A stretch of DNA of 64,000 nt from Agrypnia vestita (Eukaryota > Arthropoda > Insecta > Trichoptera > Phryganeidae): positions 124,001 through 188,000 of the forward strand of contig JADDOH010001995.1 in the NCBI GenBank assembly GCA_016648135.1, read 5' to 3'. Position 1 is the first letter of the stretch. Every line of letters starts with the position of its first letter. A program made the position numbers and the translations under genes. Under the pieces are notes generated by a model. The model did no database searches and was not told where the DNA came from. It saw only the letters and a list, made by a program, of their open reading frames with translations. Positions 45,588 to 56,058 of this stretch are shown piece after piece.

Positions 45588-46107
45588 ATGATCAAGCTAG
45601 GAGCCGCAAGCCGGGTAGCACGACCCCTGTATTATCCCGTACTTAGAAAAGCGGAGCTCGGCCAGCGAGCAAAGTTGGCAGTATACAATTCAGTTTTCAG
45701 GCCAACCCTAGTATACATACGGCCACAAGCACTGGATCTTGAACGAAAGAACCCGCTCAATGCTACAGGCCGCCGAGATGGGATTTCTACTACCAGAAGG
45801 GACAGAATCAGAAATACTCAAATAAGAGAAAGTCTCGAAGTAGAACCTTTATTGACGTTTATCGAGAAATTACAGTTACCGTGGTTGGGACATGTCTTAC
45901 GGATGCCAGCAAATAGACTGCCAAAGCGGATATTCCAGGCAAGACCAGAAGGCAGAAGACCAAGGGGCCGTCCTAGGAGAATTGACGGAAACAGTTAGAG
46001 GACTGCTGCGAAGCGAGGTTGCAACTAAATTGGGCTGACGTGGAAAGCGAAGCCCAAGATAGGAAAAGGTTAAACTTTTTATGCGGTGCAGGAACCCCGA
46101 CCCAATA
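45588..46107 (+). pseudogene. RTE-like LINE C-terminal region
   Basis: The plus frame contains SRVARPLYYPVLRKAELGQR, AVYNSVFRPTLVYIRPQALD, IRNTQIRESLEVEPLLTFIE, LPWLGHVLRMPANRLPKRIF and QARPEGRRPRGRPRR. After a frameshift it continues ELTETVRGLLRSEVATKLG, DVESEAQDRKRLNFL. These are the thumb-distal and GHV-RM / RGRPR blocks of RTE-type LINEs. It is 5'-truncated with one frameshift and ends close to a GAAGAAGAACAAGA tract. Confidence 0.88.
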
Positions 46108-47248
46108 GAAGAAGAACAAGATTATTATCAAAAACGCAGACTCATTCGGGTGGCAGCCGAAGGTGCGATAGTTAACACTAAATTGATAAAATATAAAAGA
46201 TAACATATTGTGGCATGTCTTTTTTAAATAGATTTTGTCATCGGAAAGTCTGGCTCATCAGTTGGTCACTCTCCATACAAAATATAAATGGACAAAAAAA
46301 TAAATGGCTCAAGTCAACTCTAACGCGAGTTATAAGAGCAAAAGTTCACTAAAGGGTTCATTTCACCAAAAATCCCTAAATAATACGCGGCATCTACACA
46401 AATCCATATTTAAAATATTTTTTATGCTCGGCGGCACACACCGTAGGCCCAAATAAGGAACTATGTAGGGGTGTGGGAACACCATCTCTCGAAAACAATT
46501 TCTTTTCCATTTTCAGATTCAAAGTAGGAAAAGAAACTTTCCAGCACACATCCAGGAAAACATTTCCATTTAAAGGTTTTTCATATAAAATTGTTTACCA
46601 GTGCGGTAACATAAGAAACCAACATAAGGAAGACATTTTCATAAAATGTCTTCTATTTTCCCAAGAACATCCTCAATAAATTTATATACTCTTTAATTTA
46701 AATTTTTAAAAATTCGCCCGGCATTTATGCTTGCCTAGTAAACTCGCTTCTCAAAACAAACTCTTCCCTGTGGCGGCCCTTCGTGCGGCAGCAACGCAAT
46801 TTTTAAGAAATATTTTCTCTGGAATCTTCTGGTATGTATCCGTGTGTTCTACTGGTTTCTAGGTGTTTCCAAATTATTCTAAAATGTCGCATTCTAACGA
46901 GTTATTATATGCAGTTTTCCTCGGTTTTAGAATCTTGAGACGAAATAAAATATGTTGCTTAAAGAAAACGGTGTGTCAAATTCAAAAATTGAAAAGCGCA
47001 AAAAATACACAAACAGTAAAACGCACGCTTTGTTACTTTTTGAAGGATTTTCATTCGATATTTACGACAAAACTCAACATTACTTTAATCATTATTTATA
47101 AGTTTTTCACCATAAAAGTACATTTTGTAATATTTTAACTTCCGTGTAAATGTCAATTTAGGAATATGTCTGTCAGGGTCATCGATATGATTTTAATAAT
47201 CTGTATTTTAAAAAAATACAAGAAAAATGTATAGAAATGACTTTTATT
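46108..47248. other. Intergenic, nothing recognised
   Basis: AT-rich. Open frames at 46473-46679 and 46863-47138 show no known domain. Confidence 0.35.
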
Positions 47249-47743
47249 TATACAGGGTGTCTGTCTGGTGGCTAGTAGTAAAAACTTAAGGGGAATCTTC
47301 TTTCTTCAATTTTGAATGCAGAATATGCTTTACAGACAAGCGACATAATTTTTTCCAATATTTCAATTAACGTTACACTGTCATGTAAGTAATTTATATC
47401 GAATATTAAAAATTCATTCGCTCTGATACAAGCCAAATAAAATTATAAATACCTTGAAGAAATTTGAAAAATATATTTTTTGTTATTATATTTGATTTGT
47501 ATTAAAGCGAATGAATTTTTAATATTCAATGTAGATAAGATAAGTGATGGTCCAACGTCTTACAGGAGACAAGTCGGAAAATTTGAGAAAAAATGCAAAT
47601 TTAGAAGTCGCTCATCCCATAGCTATTTTTCATATTATGTATTAGTTCATTTTAAGGCGTCAATGTTAATTTTTCGACTCAAAATTTAGGCAGGATTACC
47701 TGTAAAGTATCATTATATTTACTAGCTCTGTTACGCTCTGTAT
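47249..47743. mobile_element. TATACAGGGTGT palindromic MITE, copy 3 (older)
   Basis: It starts TATACAGGGTGTCTGTCTGG and ends GCTCTGTTACGCTCTGTATA. The arms pair through ATTCATTCGCTYTGATACAAG and AAATTTGAA centre sequences. Same design as 24731-25277 but more diverged. Confidence 0.65.
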
Positions 47744-48029
47744 AACACATTTTAGTCATAAATATTGCAAACAATGCAAACTTTAATGTCGCTTATCCTC
47801 GTTACTGTTGACTTTTAACCCAATACAGATACTTTTTTTTTCAGATCTACTTTTTCTTGTGTATTCTTTTTACACAAACTCCATTTTCACTGTTTTTTTT
47901 TGGGGGACCAATCTACCGTGTAAACGGATAGCTAGGCGTTTTTGTCGGTACGTAACATTTCGAAATTTTAGCTTTCGTTGCCAAAGGTCAAAGAAATTCA
48001 GCGCGATTTTTTTGCCCCATCAATAAGAG
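47744..48029. other. Intergenic with a further MITE scrap
   Basis: CAAACTTTAATGTCGCTTATCC at 47778 belongs to the same MITE family. Nothing else was recognised. Confidence 0.4.
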
Positions 48030-48245
48030 AATTTCGCCAGACACCTCTGGGTCGAGCAATTTGCCTCTTGGAAATGTGGTAATTCCCCGCTCGGCTGTTG
48101 GGGTAAATCGTAATTATTTGGTCGCACGCGGCCGCAGCCTCCCCCGTCCCGCGCCGCCCATCCCTTATTGATCATGGCGGTCGGGAGGAGTCGGGCGGCC
48201 GCGCGGCCCACAGTGCCCGAGGAGGGAAGGCGGGAATTATAACTT
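48030..48245. promoter_or_regulatory. GC-rich island, possible regulatory DNA
   Basis: CpG-rich (GCACGCGGCCGCAGCCTCCC, GGCGGTCGGGAGGAGTCGGG, CGGCCGCGCGGCCCACAGTG) with CCCTTATTGATCATGGCGG. No inverted termini and no copy in the window. Similar in character to the islands at 14.4, 17.2 and 33.1 kb. Confidence 0.3.
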
Positions 48246-48900
48246 ATTGGCTCCCACGTTCCCAAAGGATGTCATTTTCCATTTTTGTTTTTTTGTGTAC
48301 ATACTAGCTTCTATGTTTAGTCTTCCATTCTGCAATACAAACACTAAACAGAACACATTTTTACACGCTTTTAAATTATTTTTTTATAAAATATATATAA
48401 TTAATAACCAATTAAACTTTACAAATAACCATTATTTGATATATTCTCCATTTTACTGTCTACTTGTCAATCTCCTATACCCCCACTATAACTGTAACCA
48501 CGCCTCGGTTCAAAAATTAACTTATTTTCCAAAATATATATTAATGGATAATGAGTATGCGTCCGTCCTGACGAATATACAGTGGTATCGAAACCAGTAG
48601 ATGTAAAGTTTGTTTATAGTTAATTAAAATGAATTTACAGTTTAAGTAGATTAATTTTCGCCATTTATTAGTAGGTACAGTTTGAGAAATTAAATTTAAC
48701 AAGTTTTACAAGAGGATTTTTTAAAAAATATATTTGTTATCCACCCCAATTTACAAACATAGAGGAATATTAAAAAAAAAATATTTTTTACTAGTACAAT
48801 CTTTTGTCAAATTTTGAGGAAGGCTCATCTACTGTTACTAATTTTGCATTTAGTTTATTGTTGTATAGCTATACGAAACGCACGCAATGAAGATTTAGTA
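48246..48900. other. Intergenic around a hammerhead-like motif
   Basis: AT-rich, containing the motif at 48568-48600. The frame at 48247-48600 has no recognised domain. Confidence 0.35.
48568..48600 (+). ncRNA. Hammerhead-like motif, 4-bp stem II
   Basis: CTGACGA, then ATAC-AGTG-GTAT as a perfect stem-loop, then CGAAACCAGTAG. The sequence outside the loop is shared with 921-955, showing a repeat family. Helix III is not the usual ACGT/ACATGT palindrome, so this is less certain than the Penelope-type cores. Confidence 0.4.
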
Positions 48901-49330
48901 TATAGGGTGTCCCGTATCTCGACGTCAAGCCGAAATCGGGTGATAGGCCAAGTCATAATAGTTATTAGAAAAATATTTTTAAAAAAATATATAAAAAAGC
49001 AGTCAATTAAAACTGGGAAAAGTATTGATTTTGAATACTTGGTTGGGTCAAAAAGTGACATTTTCTGCCAAGCTGGAACGGTTAGTTGGCTTTGAATTTT
49101 GGACATTATTCAGGATTACATAATAACAAAAAAAAAATTAATAAAAATAAAGATTTGTAGCAACAGGAGTGAAAAGACCGTCACAGGGTGTAGATTTTTT
49201 TGATTTTTTTTAAATGCTTATAATTTTAAAACACATGACTAAGATTTTTAAAAATATTTTTCTGATAACTATTATGGCTTGGCCTATCACCCGATTTCAG
49301 CTTGACGTCGAGATACGGGACACCCTGTAT
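48901..49330. mobile_element. MITE with 75-bp terminal repeats (TATAYAGGGTGTCCC)
   Basis: The left end TAGGGTGTCCCGTATCTCGA, CGTCAAGCCGAAATCGGGTG and ATAGGCCAAGTCATAATAGT is inverted at the right end (ACTATTATGGCTTGGCCTAT ... GACGTCGAGATACGGGACAC). There are only a few differences over about 75 bp. The interior is AT-rich with no transposase. TA-type flanks suggest the Tc1/mariner superfamily. Confidence 0.85.
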
Positions 49331-49369
49331 AAGGTTTGATGACAAATTATATTCTAAATATAATAATTT

Positions 49370-49665
49370 CTTTGTCTGTCTGTTTGTCCGTAACGTCCAC
49401 AACTTGCTGGAAGTAATTTGTACTTACAACTTTAGATAATTAGAGTGTGACAATCAGCGCGCACCACGCAACGCCTCAGGCAACACGCAAGGGTCGCCCA
49501 TCTGATTACACGGTCATGACTTTTTATTTTATTTTAATATTTTATTGTTTAATAATTTATAGTCAATTAAAAAACAAATGGTTTTCTATTCATGAATTTT
49601 CAAAATCAAATTCTTCAAAATCCTGTAATTATTATGTCCGCGATTTTTCTCGTGTGTACGGCTAG
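49370..49665. repeat. Mosaic of repeat families 2 and 3
   Basis: Bases 49375-49525 match 12800-12990 (GTCCGTAACGTCCACAACTTG, ACACGCAAGGGTCGCC, TACACGGTCATGAC). Bases 49585-49665 match 14290-14360 (AAAATCCTGTAATTATTATG, TTACGGCTAG-type end). The order suggests one composite element. Confidence 0.6.
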
Positions 49666-50166
49666 TTGTAACATATTTTCTCTGTTCACCGTTAATACTA
49701 ATAACGCAATAATTTTCAGGCAAATATCGATTAACACAACGTTTAATAATGCATGTACCTATAACTGTCAAGACATCGGAAAAACAAATTAGCTCAAACA
49801 AAGCCGGTATTACGCGTCCAACAACGATTGTTCAACACATTACCATCAAAGGGCATTCTAATTGCAGCCGAGTCGTGTGTAGGTACTTAGTTGCTAGCGC
49901 ACGCCACGCGGTCATTAGTCGGCGGCTGCTGACCCCAGACCCCGCTGCCATGATTTCAAGACTGACAATCCAGTCAATATTTACTCCAACTTCGCCACCG
50001 ACGAGGGTCGTGGTGGTTTTATTTAGAAACATGAAAATGAGTCCGAATGTCATCATAATCCAAAAAGCATTAGCGATAATTTTAAAACGAACAAACAAAA
50101 ATGAAATGAGGAAAATCGGAAAAATTCCAGCACGCCACTGTAGCTAACGTCGCATATGCGAACTAA
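49666..50166. other. Intergenic
   Basis: Open frames on both strands at 49749-50147 do not resemble a known protein. Confidence 0.35.
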
Positions 50167-50376
50167 AGCCCGGTCGCCGACAAGAGAGATTTTCGTATAT
50201 TGACCCTACGCTACGTATCCTTGTCGCACGCGTACAATTACGTACGTACGTAATTGTACGTACGTACTCGCTCGCTGTGCCTGTGCGAGCGTGACAGCAA
50301 CATAATTGTACGCGTGCGACGAGGATGCGTAGCGTAGGGTCAATGTACGAAAATCTCTATTGTCGGCGACCGGGCT
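50167..50376. mobile_element. CpG-rich hairpin MITE with TAA target duplication
   Basis: AGCCCGGTCGCCGACAA, AGAGATTTTCGTA, TTGACCCTACGCTACG and CGCACGCGTACAATTA on the left are inverted on the right with about four mismatches, so nearly the whole 210 bp folds back. TAA flanks both ends (50164-50166, 50377-50379), as in PIF/Harbinger elements and as in family A at 7442-8204. The centre has alternating ACGTACGTACG. Confidence 0.85.
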
Positions 50377-51988
50377 TAAGTCGAATAATGTGTCAATAAA
50401 TTCTTATTCGTGTCCGTTTATTAGTACAGCTATTGAAATATATAAGTATATTAGTGTAGCAGGCAGGGGGTTAAATTAATGTAGTGTTTACTTTGCTGCT
50501 AAGACCCTCAGCAACAACGAAACATGGTTATATATTTTTGTAAACACTATAAAATGTTGTCACTATAAATGTAAAAAAAAAAACCTCAAAAAAATACTAT
50601 AAAGAAGTTACCGACGTTATACGAAGTTACGGGGACGGACAGACAGACAACGAAATTATTATAATTGGGATAAAAAAGATTAATATAGCTCAAGAATGGT
50701 TGGATGTTGGAGTAACACAACATATAATTAAATTTTATAAGCTTGACACATACAGTTTGATTATTTGGTAATAGCACGTCAAGGTGTGGGTGAACGACAT
50801 CAATGCGATATCGTTCACGAAGAAGAAGAAGAATAACGAAGTCAGAAATATATATTGAAAAATAAATGCAAGCCTTGAAAACGCTTATCTCCATAATTGT
50901 TAACGTTATAACATTTTTGACTGATAAATATATCTACGGAATCTACCTGTAAAGTATTGTGGACGAGCTCTGTTACATTCTGTACATTCAACCCTCTTTT
51001 TATGTGCGTTTTTAGAATACCAGTATAGAAATACAAAGAATGGCGTTATAACGAATTTCTTTTTAGCTTTGTCATCGTTCGTGGGCGGACAAAGTGGCGT
51101 CATAATGATTGGGAATAAATTGTTGAGCCCTCGTAAAAAGTATAATGTACTAGTATTTGCAAACTAACAACAGTGTAAAAGCTTCGAGCTGAGTTAAGTG
51201 CTTACAAAAGTATGATTTTTATTACCTACAAAATGCCAGGGAGGCAGTATACCAAAGGAGATTGTTTTTATTGCCACATTTATGGGCACACGGCTTTCAC
51301 GTATTGTTTTACTAAACTAGCAACTAAATTGAGAACAAAAACATTTATTTATGACTTTTTCTATAGCATTCTAGAGAGGCTACAAGAACATGGTTATTTT
51401 TATCAGGAAATAAAATAGAGCTCAATGAACTAGTGTGAGGAAGCCTTGGTTTGGACACGTCTTGCAATTGCCGAAATGTGTCTTCTTGGTAACTCCGGAG
51501 GGAAAGCGTCCGATAGATCTCACGTACAAAATTGGGACATGCAGCATAAGATAATGTATGATGACAATTTAGGCCTTGATTGATCAACCACTACTGAAGC
51601 GACGTAAGTAAGAAAGAGGAAGACGAAGACGCCTTGTAGAGTCTTTGGGTTCTCGGCCCTCCTTAGGATAAGTGTATAAAGATGATGATGAAGAATGATA
51701 GTATACCTACATCACTTCGTATCTCCGCAGGGGTAGGCAGAGTATACTATATTACATTCTTCTGCTGGGTCTTTCGAAGACGTCTTGTTTATGCTACATT
51801 CAACATTCGCCTATTCTTTAGCAACCCCTCTCCAATCATATGTTTTTAATCATTCACACAAACACGCATGGCCTTTTCACATACTTCCCGAAGCAATCCC
51901 GAAATTGCCACCGTCATGCGCTCTAGTAGATAATGGCGATAATTGTGATCACCAATCACATTACCTTATAGTTAACATACACATCTTC
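50377..51988. other. Intergenic with repeat scraps
   Basis: Bases 50610-50670 hold a fragment of SINE-like family 1 (CGAAGTTACGGGGACGGACAG). Bases 50840-50990 hold a fragment of the CAGGGTGT MITE family. Plus-strand PWFGHVLQLPKCVF at 51450-51490 could be a last scrap of an RTE LINE. No host gene was recognised. Confidence 0.4.
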
Positions 51989-52473
51989 GGCCGTATTTTG
52001 AAAATAACAAGATTGTTATTTGGCGATTATTACCCCAACACTCGAAAATAGACGGGACGTATTTATTCATGCCTGAGTAATTATTAAATTCATTTACGTA
52101 TAAGACTATAGCGATTGTAAATGAGACCTTTGTCTAATTATTGTGATATGTTGATTGAGGGGAATGGGGAGTATGAGAGATTCATAAATAATTGTCATTA
52201 AAACGGCATGTAAACCATTGTATGTAAATTAAAATAGGTGTAAATCAATGTATTGTTACGCATGGATTGTAAAATTGTATAAAGACATGCTTATTTAATG
52301 TCGAAACGATATTTATATAATGACACAAACTGTAAAAATCTAAAGTTTTGCCTAAAATATAAGTTTTTGCACACGTACTCATGTTAATTAAAAAAATGGT
52401 AGATCAGTTTGTTTCACACACTTATCTATCAAAAGTACAATACAATACAAAAAGTTTAAATATTAAATTAAAG

Positions 52474-53095
52474 TAGGGATGAATCTGATACCGAATCCGA
52501 TATATCTGCGATATCGTGGGATTTCCGATATATCAGAATCGGCGATGTTAATTTGCCGATATACGGAAACATCTTGAATTTCGCACTACAGATAATTCGT
52601 ATGTAAATACGCCATATTCGCGCTTAATTCGTTCATGTCTAAACGCGGCACAATTTAACTACGCTCGGGGAATCCCCGCGTTTCATAATTTCATTCCGAA
52701 CACGGAATACGTGCCGAATCAATATTTTAACTATTCTCAAGCTAAGCCAAAAGCCTGTGCTATGAAAATAGGACTAAATTACTGGTGTTCTGGAATGGGG
52801 CTCGAACCACTGACCTCCAGATTACTAGGCGAGGTCATGACCACTACACCAACGAGCTACTCATATAATAATCTGAACGTAATGTTCTGGTAAATTATAA
52901 TTTTTCAAATTTTATTATAAAGTAAACACTCTAAATAAATATTATACAAGTAATTTCGTCTGTTTATAATCTAAACCCACAACTTTTTGCATTTTTTGAA
53001 ATCTTCAGTCCGCATCGGTATCGGTGTCGTTGATACTTTTTTTTTTTATAAATATCGGTGTCGTATAGGAAAAAGTGCGTATCGATGCATCCCTA
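52474..53095. mobile_element. hAT-type non-autonomous element nested in the above
   Basis: The termini TAGGGATGAATCTGATACCG and, inverted, TAGGGATGCATCGATACGC are flanked by an 8-bp target duplication with one mismatch (AATTAAAG at 52466-52473, AATTAAGG at 53096-53103). An 8-bp duplication and TAGGGATG ends are hallmarks of hAT elements. The interior holds CCGATATATC palindromes and a tRNA-like sequence, but no transposase. Confidence 0.85.
52785..52862 (-). tRNA. tRNA-like sequence (Thr-AGT type) inside a hAT element
   Basis: Minus strand: GTAGCTCGTTGGTGTAGTGG (A-box-like), GCCTAGTAATCTGG with loop CTAGTAA that would give anticodon AGT, and GTGGTTCGAGCCCC as a good B box. The acceptor stem does not pair and the anticodon stem is poor. 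It is therefore a tRNA-derived relic, perhaps a SINE promoter captured by the hAT element, not a working tRNA. Confidence 0.45.
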
Positions 53096-53210
53096 AATTA
53101 AGGCCAACATTTTCGTCACAATGAATGATAGAAATATTGACGTTTTTCTATTTTTGAGTGTTGGGGTAACAATCTCCAAATAACAATCTTTTTATTTTTA
53201 GAATAGAGCC

Positions 53211-54195
53211 AAATGTGTAGTGTACTTATCTGATAATTGTTGTGAAAACACTTTGTACACGGAAAGTACCTACCCTAAAAAACTTTTCCATGTAAAACTT
53301 CCATCTTCGGTGCTCTGTTATTCAAAGAACTGAGTTAAACTGATAACAATACGGATGACCTTCGTACGGGTCCACGTAACGGATAGCTAATTTTTTATCG
53401 CAACAAATGATAAGACGACAGGCCAACGTCATTGCAAAAACAAAATCGTACAGATTCTTGATACGTCATTCTTAAATGAGGAAAATAACTATTTGCTGTT
53501 TTAAGATTTAAACTACATAAATTTTTTTATTTTTTATTTTATATATCTTAATAATTTAGTTCCACACAATGTTGTGTGGGCTAATATATAATTTCACTGA
53601 GACATATTGCATTCCATCTAATCATTTAAAAGTTTTTATAATAAAATTTTTGCACTTCAGTTTAAACCTCCTTATATTCTCCATGTTTTGAATTTCCTTT
53701 GGCAGCCTATCGAAGATTTTTATACCTTTATACATACCTCAATACCTCAAATACAAATACAAAAATACCTCAAATAATAATAAAATAACCCTTTTTATCT
53801 GCATTAATTCAATATCCATTATTTAGTATTCAGACAGTTGGTATCTCTGCCGGACAAAACAGATTCCATGTTAAAAATAAGTATATTTTTTGAAAAAAGA
53901 TCGTGAGCCATCTATAGAAAATTTTATCTTCAATAATCCCGAGAACTATTAAACAACTTCACAATTCCTTTTCCGTCTAAAATATGCTTCCAAAAAGATT
54001 TTATTACGCTAATAAGTTAAAATTTTCTATCCGCGCAAAGCCATTCAGAATTCAGTAAAATTCTGAGACACACATCATTTATCATTTAATTATCTGACAC
54101 TCGAGGTTACCCACGAGCGATATCCTCGCCGCTCCAGTAAAGGCAAGAAATTCCTCATTCCAATGAAAGAGTCCTTTTGTAAATTTGAAAGGTTA
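53211..54195. other. Intergenic, nothing recognised
   Basis: AT-rich. ATACCTCAAATAC-type short repeats lie near 53735-53775. Confidence 0.35.
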
Positions 54196-54958
54196 AAGCC
54201 ATGTATTCACTAGGGGACAAATTGTCCCTCAACAGCACGCGCGGCATAGAGTCTACGTGACGTTGCAACGTCGTGCACTGTTCCGCGACCTCGCGCACAA
54301 CATAGCGCGGCATTTCTACGTGCCGTGGCAACGTTGCCATGCGCACGGTACCCGAGCGTACTCACTGCAACATTCCGCGGAGCGTCAGTACCACGTGGTA
54401 TGTTTACAAGTGAATACGCATGCGCTGTATCTGTCAAGATGACAATGCGGGGAAACGAAATCGTTCTCGAACTCATCGAGCTGTATCGATCGAAGATCGC
54501 ATAGAATGTCCGTCCTACTTTCTCTTTGCAGTAAATAATTTCGCATTCTCCTCTTTTTTCTCCTCTTACTTTTCGATAAACTCATTAACATAAACAGATA
54601 CGCGGCTATCATCATAACCTCATAGGGCGATATATTTCCGCGACGTCTGGAAAACAATAATTATTTGCAAAAAGGACCTTGTTTTTAATAATATTCAATT
54701 TACTACAGTAAAACCTCGTTTATTTGAAATTGCGACCCAAAAAAACATTTCGAATTGCGCGGAACCCCGTTTTCGCCAAATGAGATACCGCAGCTGTCAA
54801 CATAAGCTCATCGGGTGACATTTCCGCGACAAGATATGCGAGTCCCGGTGTGTACACGTCAAATGGTCGCGTCATTGTCCCCGAAACATGAGCGTAGATG
54901 TTGATGCGACATGCCGAGCGGAATGTTTCGCGATTTGTCCCCTAGTGAATACATGGCT
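54196..54958. mobile_element. Miniature DNA transposon family A, copy 2
   Basis: It differs from the 7442-8204 copy by only a few percent over its whole length, with the same AGCCATGTATTCACTAGGGG termini. The left flank is TAA; the right flank is TAT, so one base of the duplication has changed. The internal pogo-type end (CAGTAAAACCTCGTTTATTTG at 54706) is shared. An 88-codon frame seen in both copies simply reflects DNA identity. Confidence 0.88.
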
Positions 54959-55275
54959 TATGTCCAAATTTTTCAAGAACACACACAGAAAAAAAAAAAA
55001 TTTTTTGCAAGTATAAAGCAAATATCTCAATATGTACTTTAGCAATAAAAATGTTGCAATCTTTGCGTTAAACTAATAAATATTGCGGTTTTTAAATGTA
55101 TGCAAAAAAAATTTTTTTCACAAAATTGACACTTTTTTGACGAGTTTTAGAATTTCTGGCAAATTTTTGTAATTGCGTTGCGATTGTTTTTTTTAGTTTC
55201 GAATTAACAGGATTCCGCATAATTCGAAATGTTTTTTAAGTCCATTGAATTTCAAATTAACAAGATTCTACTGTA
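54706..55275. mobile_element. Pogo/Tigger-like ends spanning the right edge of family A copy 2
   Basis: CAGTAAAACCTCGTTTATTTGAA at 54706 has an inverted partner ending ...TTCAAATTAACAAGATTCTACTG at 55275. The right part (AAATATCTCAATATGTACTTTAGC, ATAAAAATGTTGCAATCTTTGC, TTTTGACGAGTTTTAGAATTTCTGG) matches the elements at 59330-59510 and 59930-60200. The family A terminus at 54933-54958 lies between the two pogo ends, so the history is composite. Confidence 0.6.
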
Positions 55276-55825
55276 TCTCATCGTTAGTAGCTAAAACTTT
55301 ACAGGTGCTGAGTCGAAAATGTTCAAGCAACCATGACCAATAGTTATGGAGATATGCAACATCAAACTTTGCATTATTTTTAACAATATTTCTGACTTAT
55401 TTTATGCCAAAAGTTGAACTATCATTACAATAACTTATATCGATTATGAAAAATTCATTCACTTAAATACAAGTCGAAAAATATATGATAAAAACCTTGC
55501 AAAAATTAAAAATTAATATTTTTTTTATAATGTTTTAATTCGCGATAGCCGATTGCTTAACTGCTAGTATACGTATGTAATTCTTTTTATTATAAATGTA
55601 GGATTCAATAATTATTTGTGATTCAGTGAATTAATGTCAACTCTACATTCTTTATATTTCACAGATAACTTAAGTTACTTACATTCTGTCTATAATATAA
55701 GTGTTTTTTTGTGGTGTTGTGAATATTGATAGTAGTATGTACAAAAGCAAGTAAAGAACTTTGTTTTAAAATGCCAAAGTTATTCACAGAACCTGTAATT
55801 GTAACAAATCTTGTATTGCTACCAG
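55276..55825. other. Half MITE, then intron sequence upstream of the first ING3 exon found
   Basis: Bases 55285-55510 carry one half of the TATACAGG-type MITE (GTAGCTAAAACTTTACAGGTG, GTCGAAAATGTTCAAGCAACC). The remainder ends in a normal 3' splice site, TTGTATTGCTACCAG, directly before exon 55826. Confidence 0.5.
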
Positions 55826-56058
55826 ATGCAGCAAGGACGACGCACCGCCTCGCTCAAGGCTTCCTACGAGGCCATCCACTCTGGGGTGCCTGCCCCTGGT
55901 GAGCTGCAACTGGGCCGAGAACTAGCGGGGGCGGCTCAGCAGGCCTTGCAGGCAGCACACCACGCGGAGCCCGCACTGGGTCCCGCACCCACACCCTACC
56001 TGCCTCACCAACAGGCATCTACACCTTCGTCATCATCTGCAAATAAGAGACACAAGAA
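55826..56058 (+). CDS. ING3: ING3 (inhibitor of growth 3), first exon recognised in window
   Basis: ING3 is a nuclear chromatin reader of the NuA4/TIP60 histone acetyltransferase complex, binding H3K4me3 through a C-terminal PHD finger. This exon encodes the central region: GRRTASLKASYEAI is the strongly conserved ING3 signature, followed by a Gly/Pro/Ala/Gln-rich spacer and a Ser-rich stretch ending in a basic NKRHKK cluster (possible nuclear localisation signal). The exon opens after TTGCTACCAG and ends before GTATGT, phase 2. It joins in frame to 57120-57221, 60330-60489 and 62311-62424, giving 202 codons and a stop; the human protein is about twice as long. The N-terminal ING domain (complex-binding coiled coil) was not found here. 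GC content is clearly higher than in the flanking introns. Confidence 0.93.

Larger units (their letters stand above)
51989..53210. mobile_element. 1.2-kb element with 60-bp terminal repeats, related to the 18395 foldback
   Basis: The left end GGCCGTATTTTGAAAATAAC, AAGATTGTTATTTGG and ACCCCAACACTCGAAAATAG matches the complement of the right end (CTATTTTTGAGTGTTGGGGT, AACAATCT ... TAGAATAGAGCC). The GAAAATAACAA terminus is shared with 18395-19048, 19449 and 37933. No transposase was seen. A hAT-type element is inserted in its middle. Confidence 0.75.
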
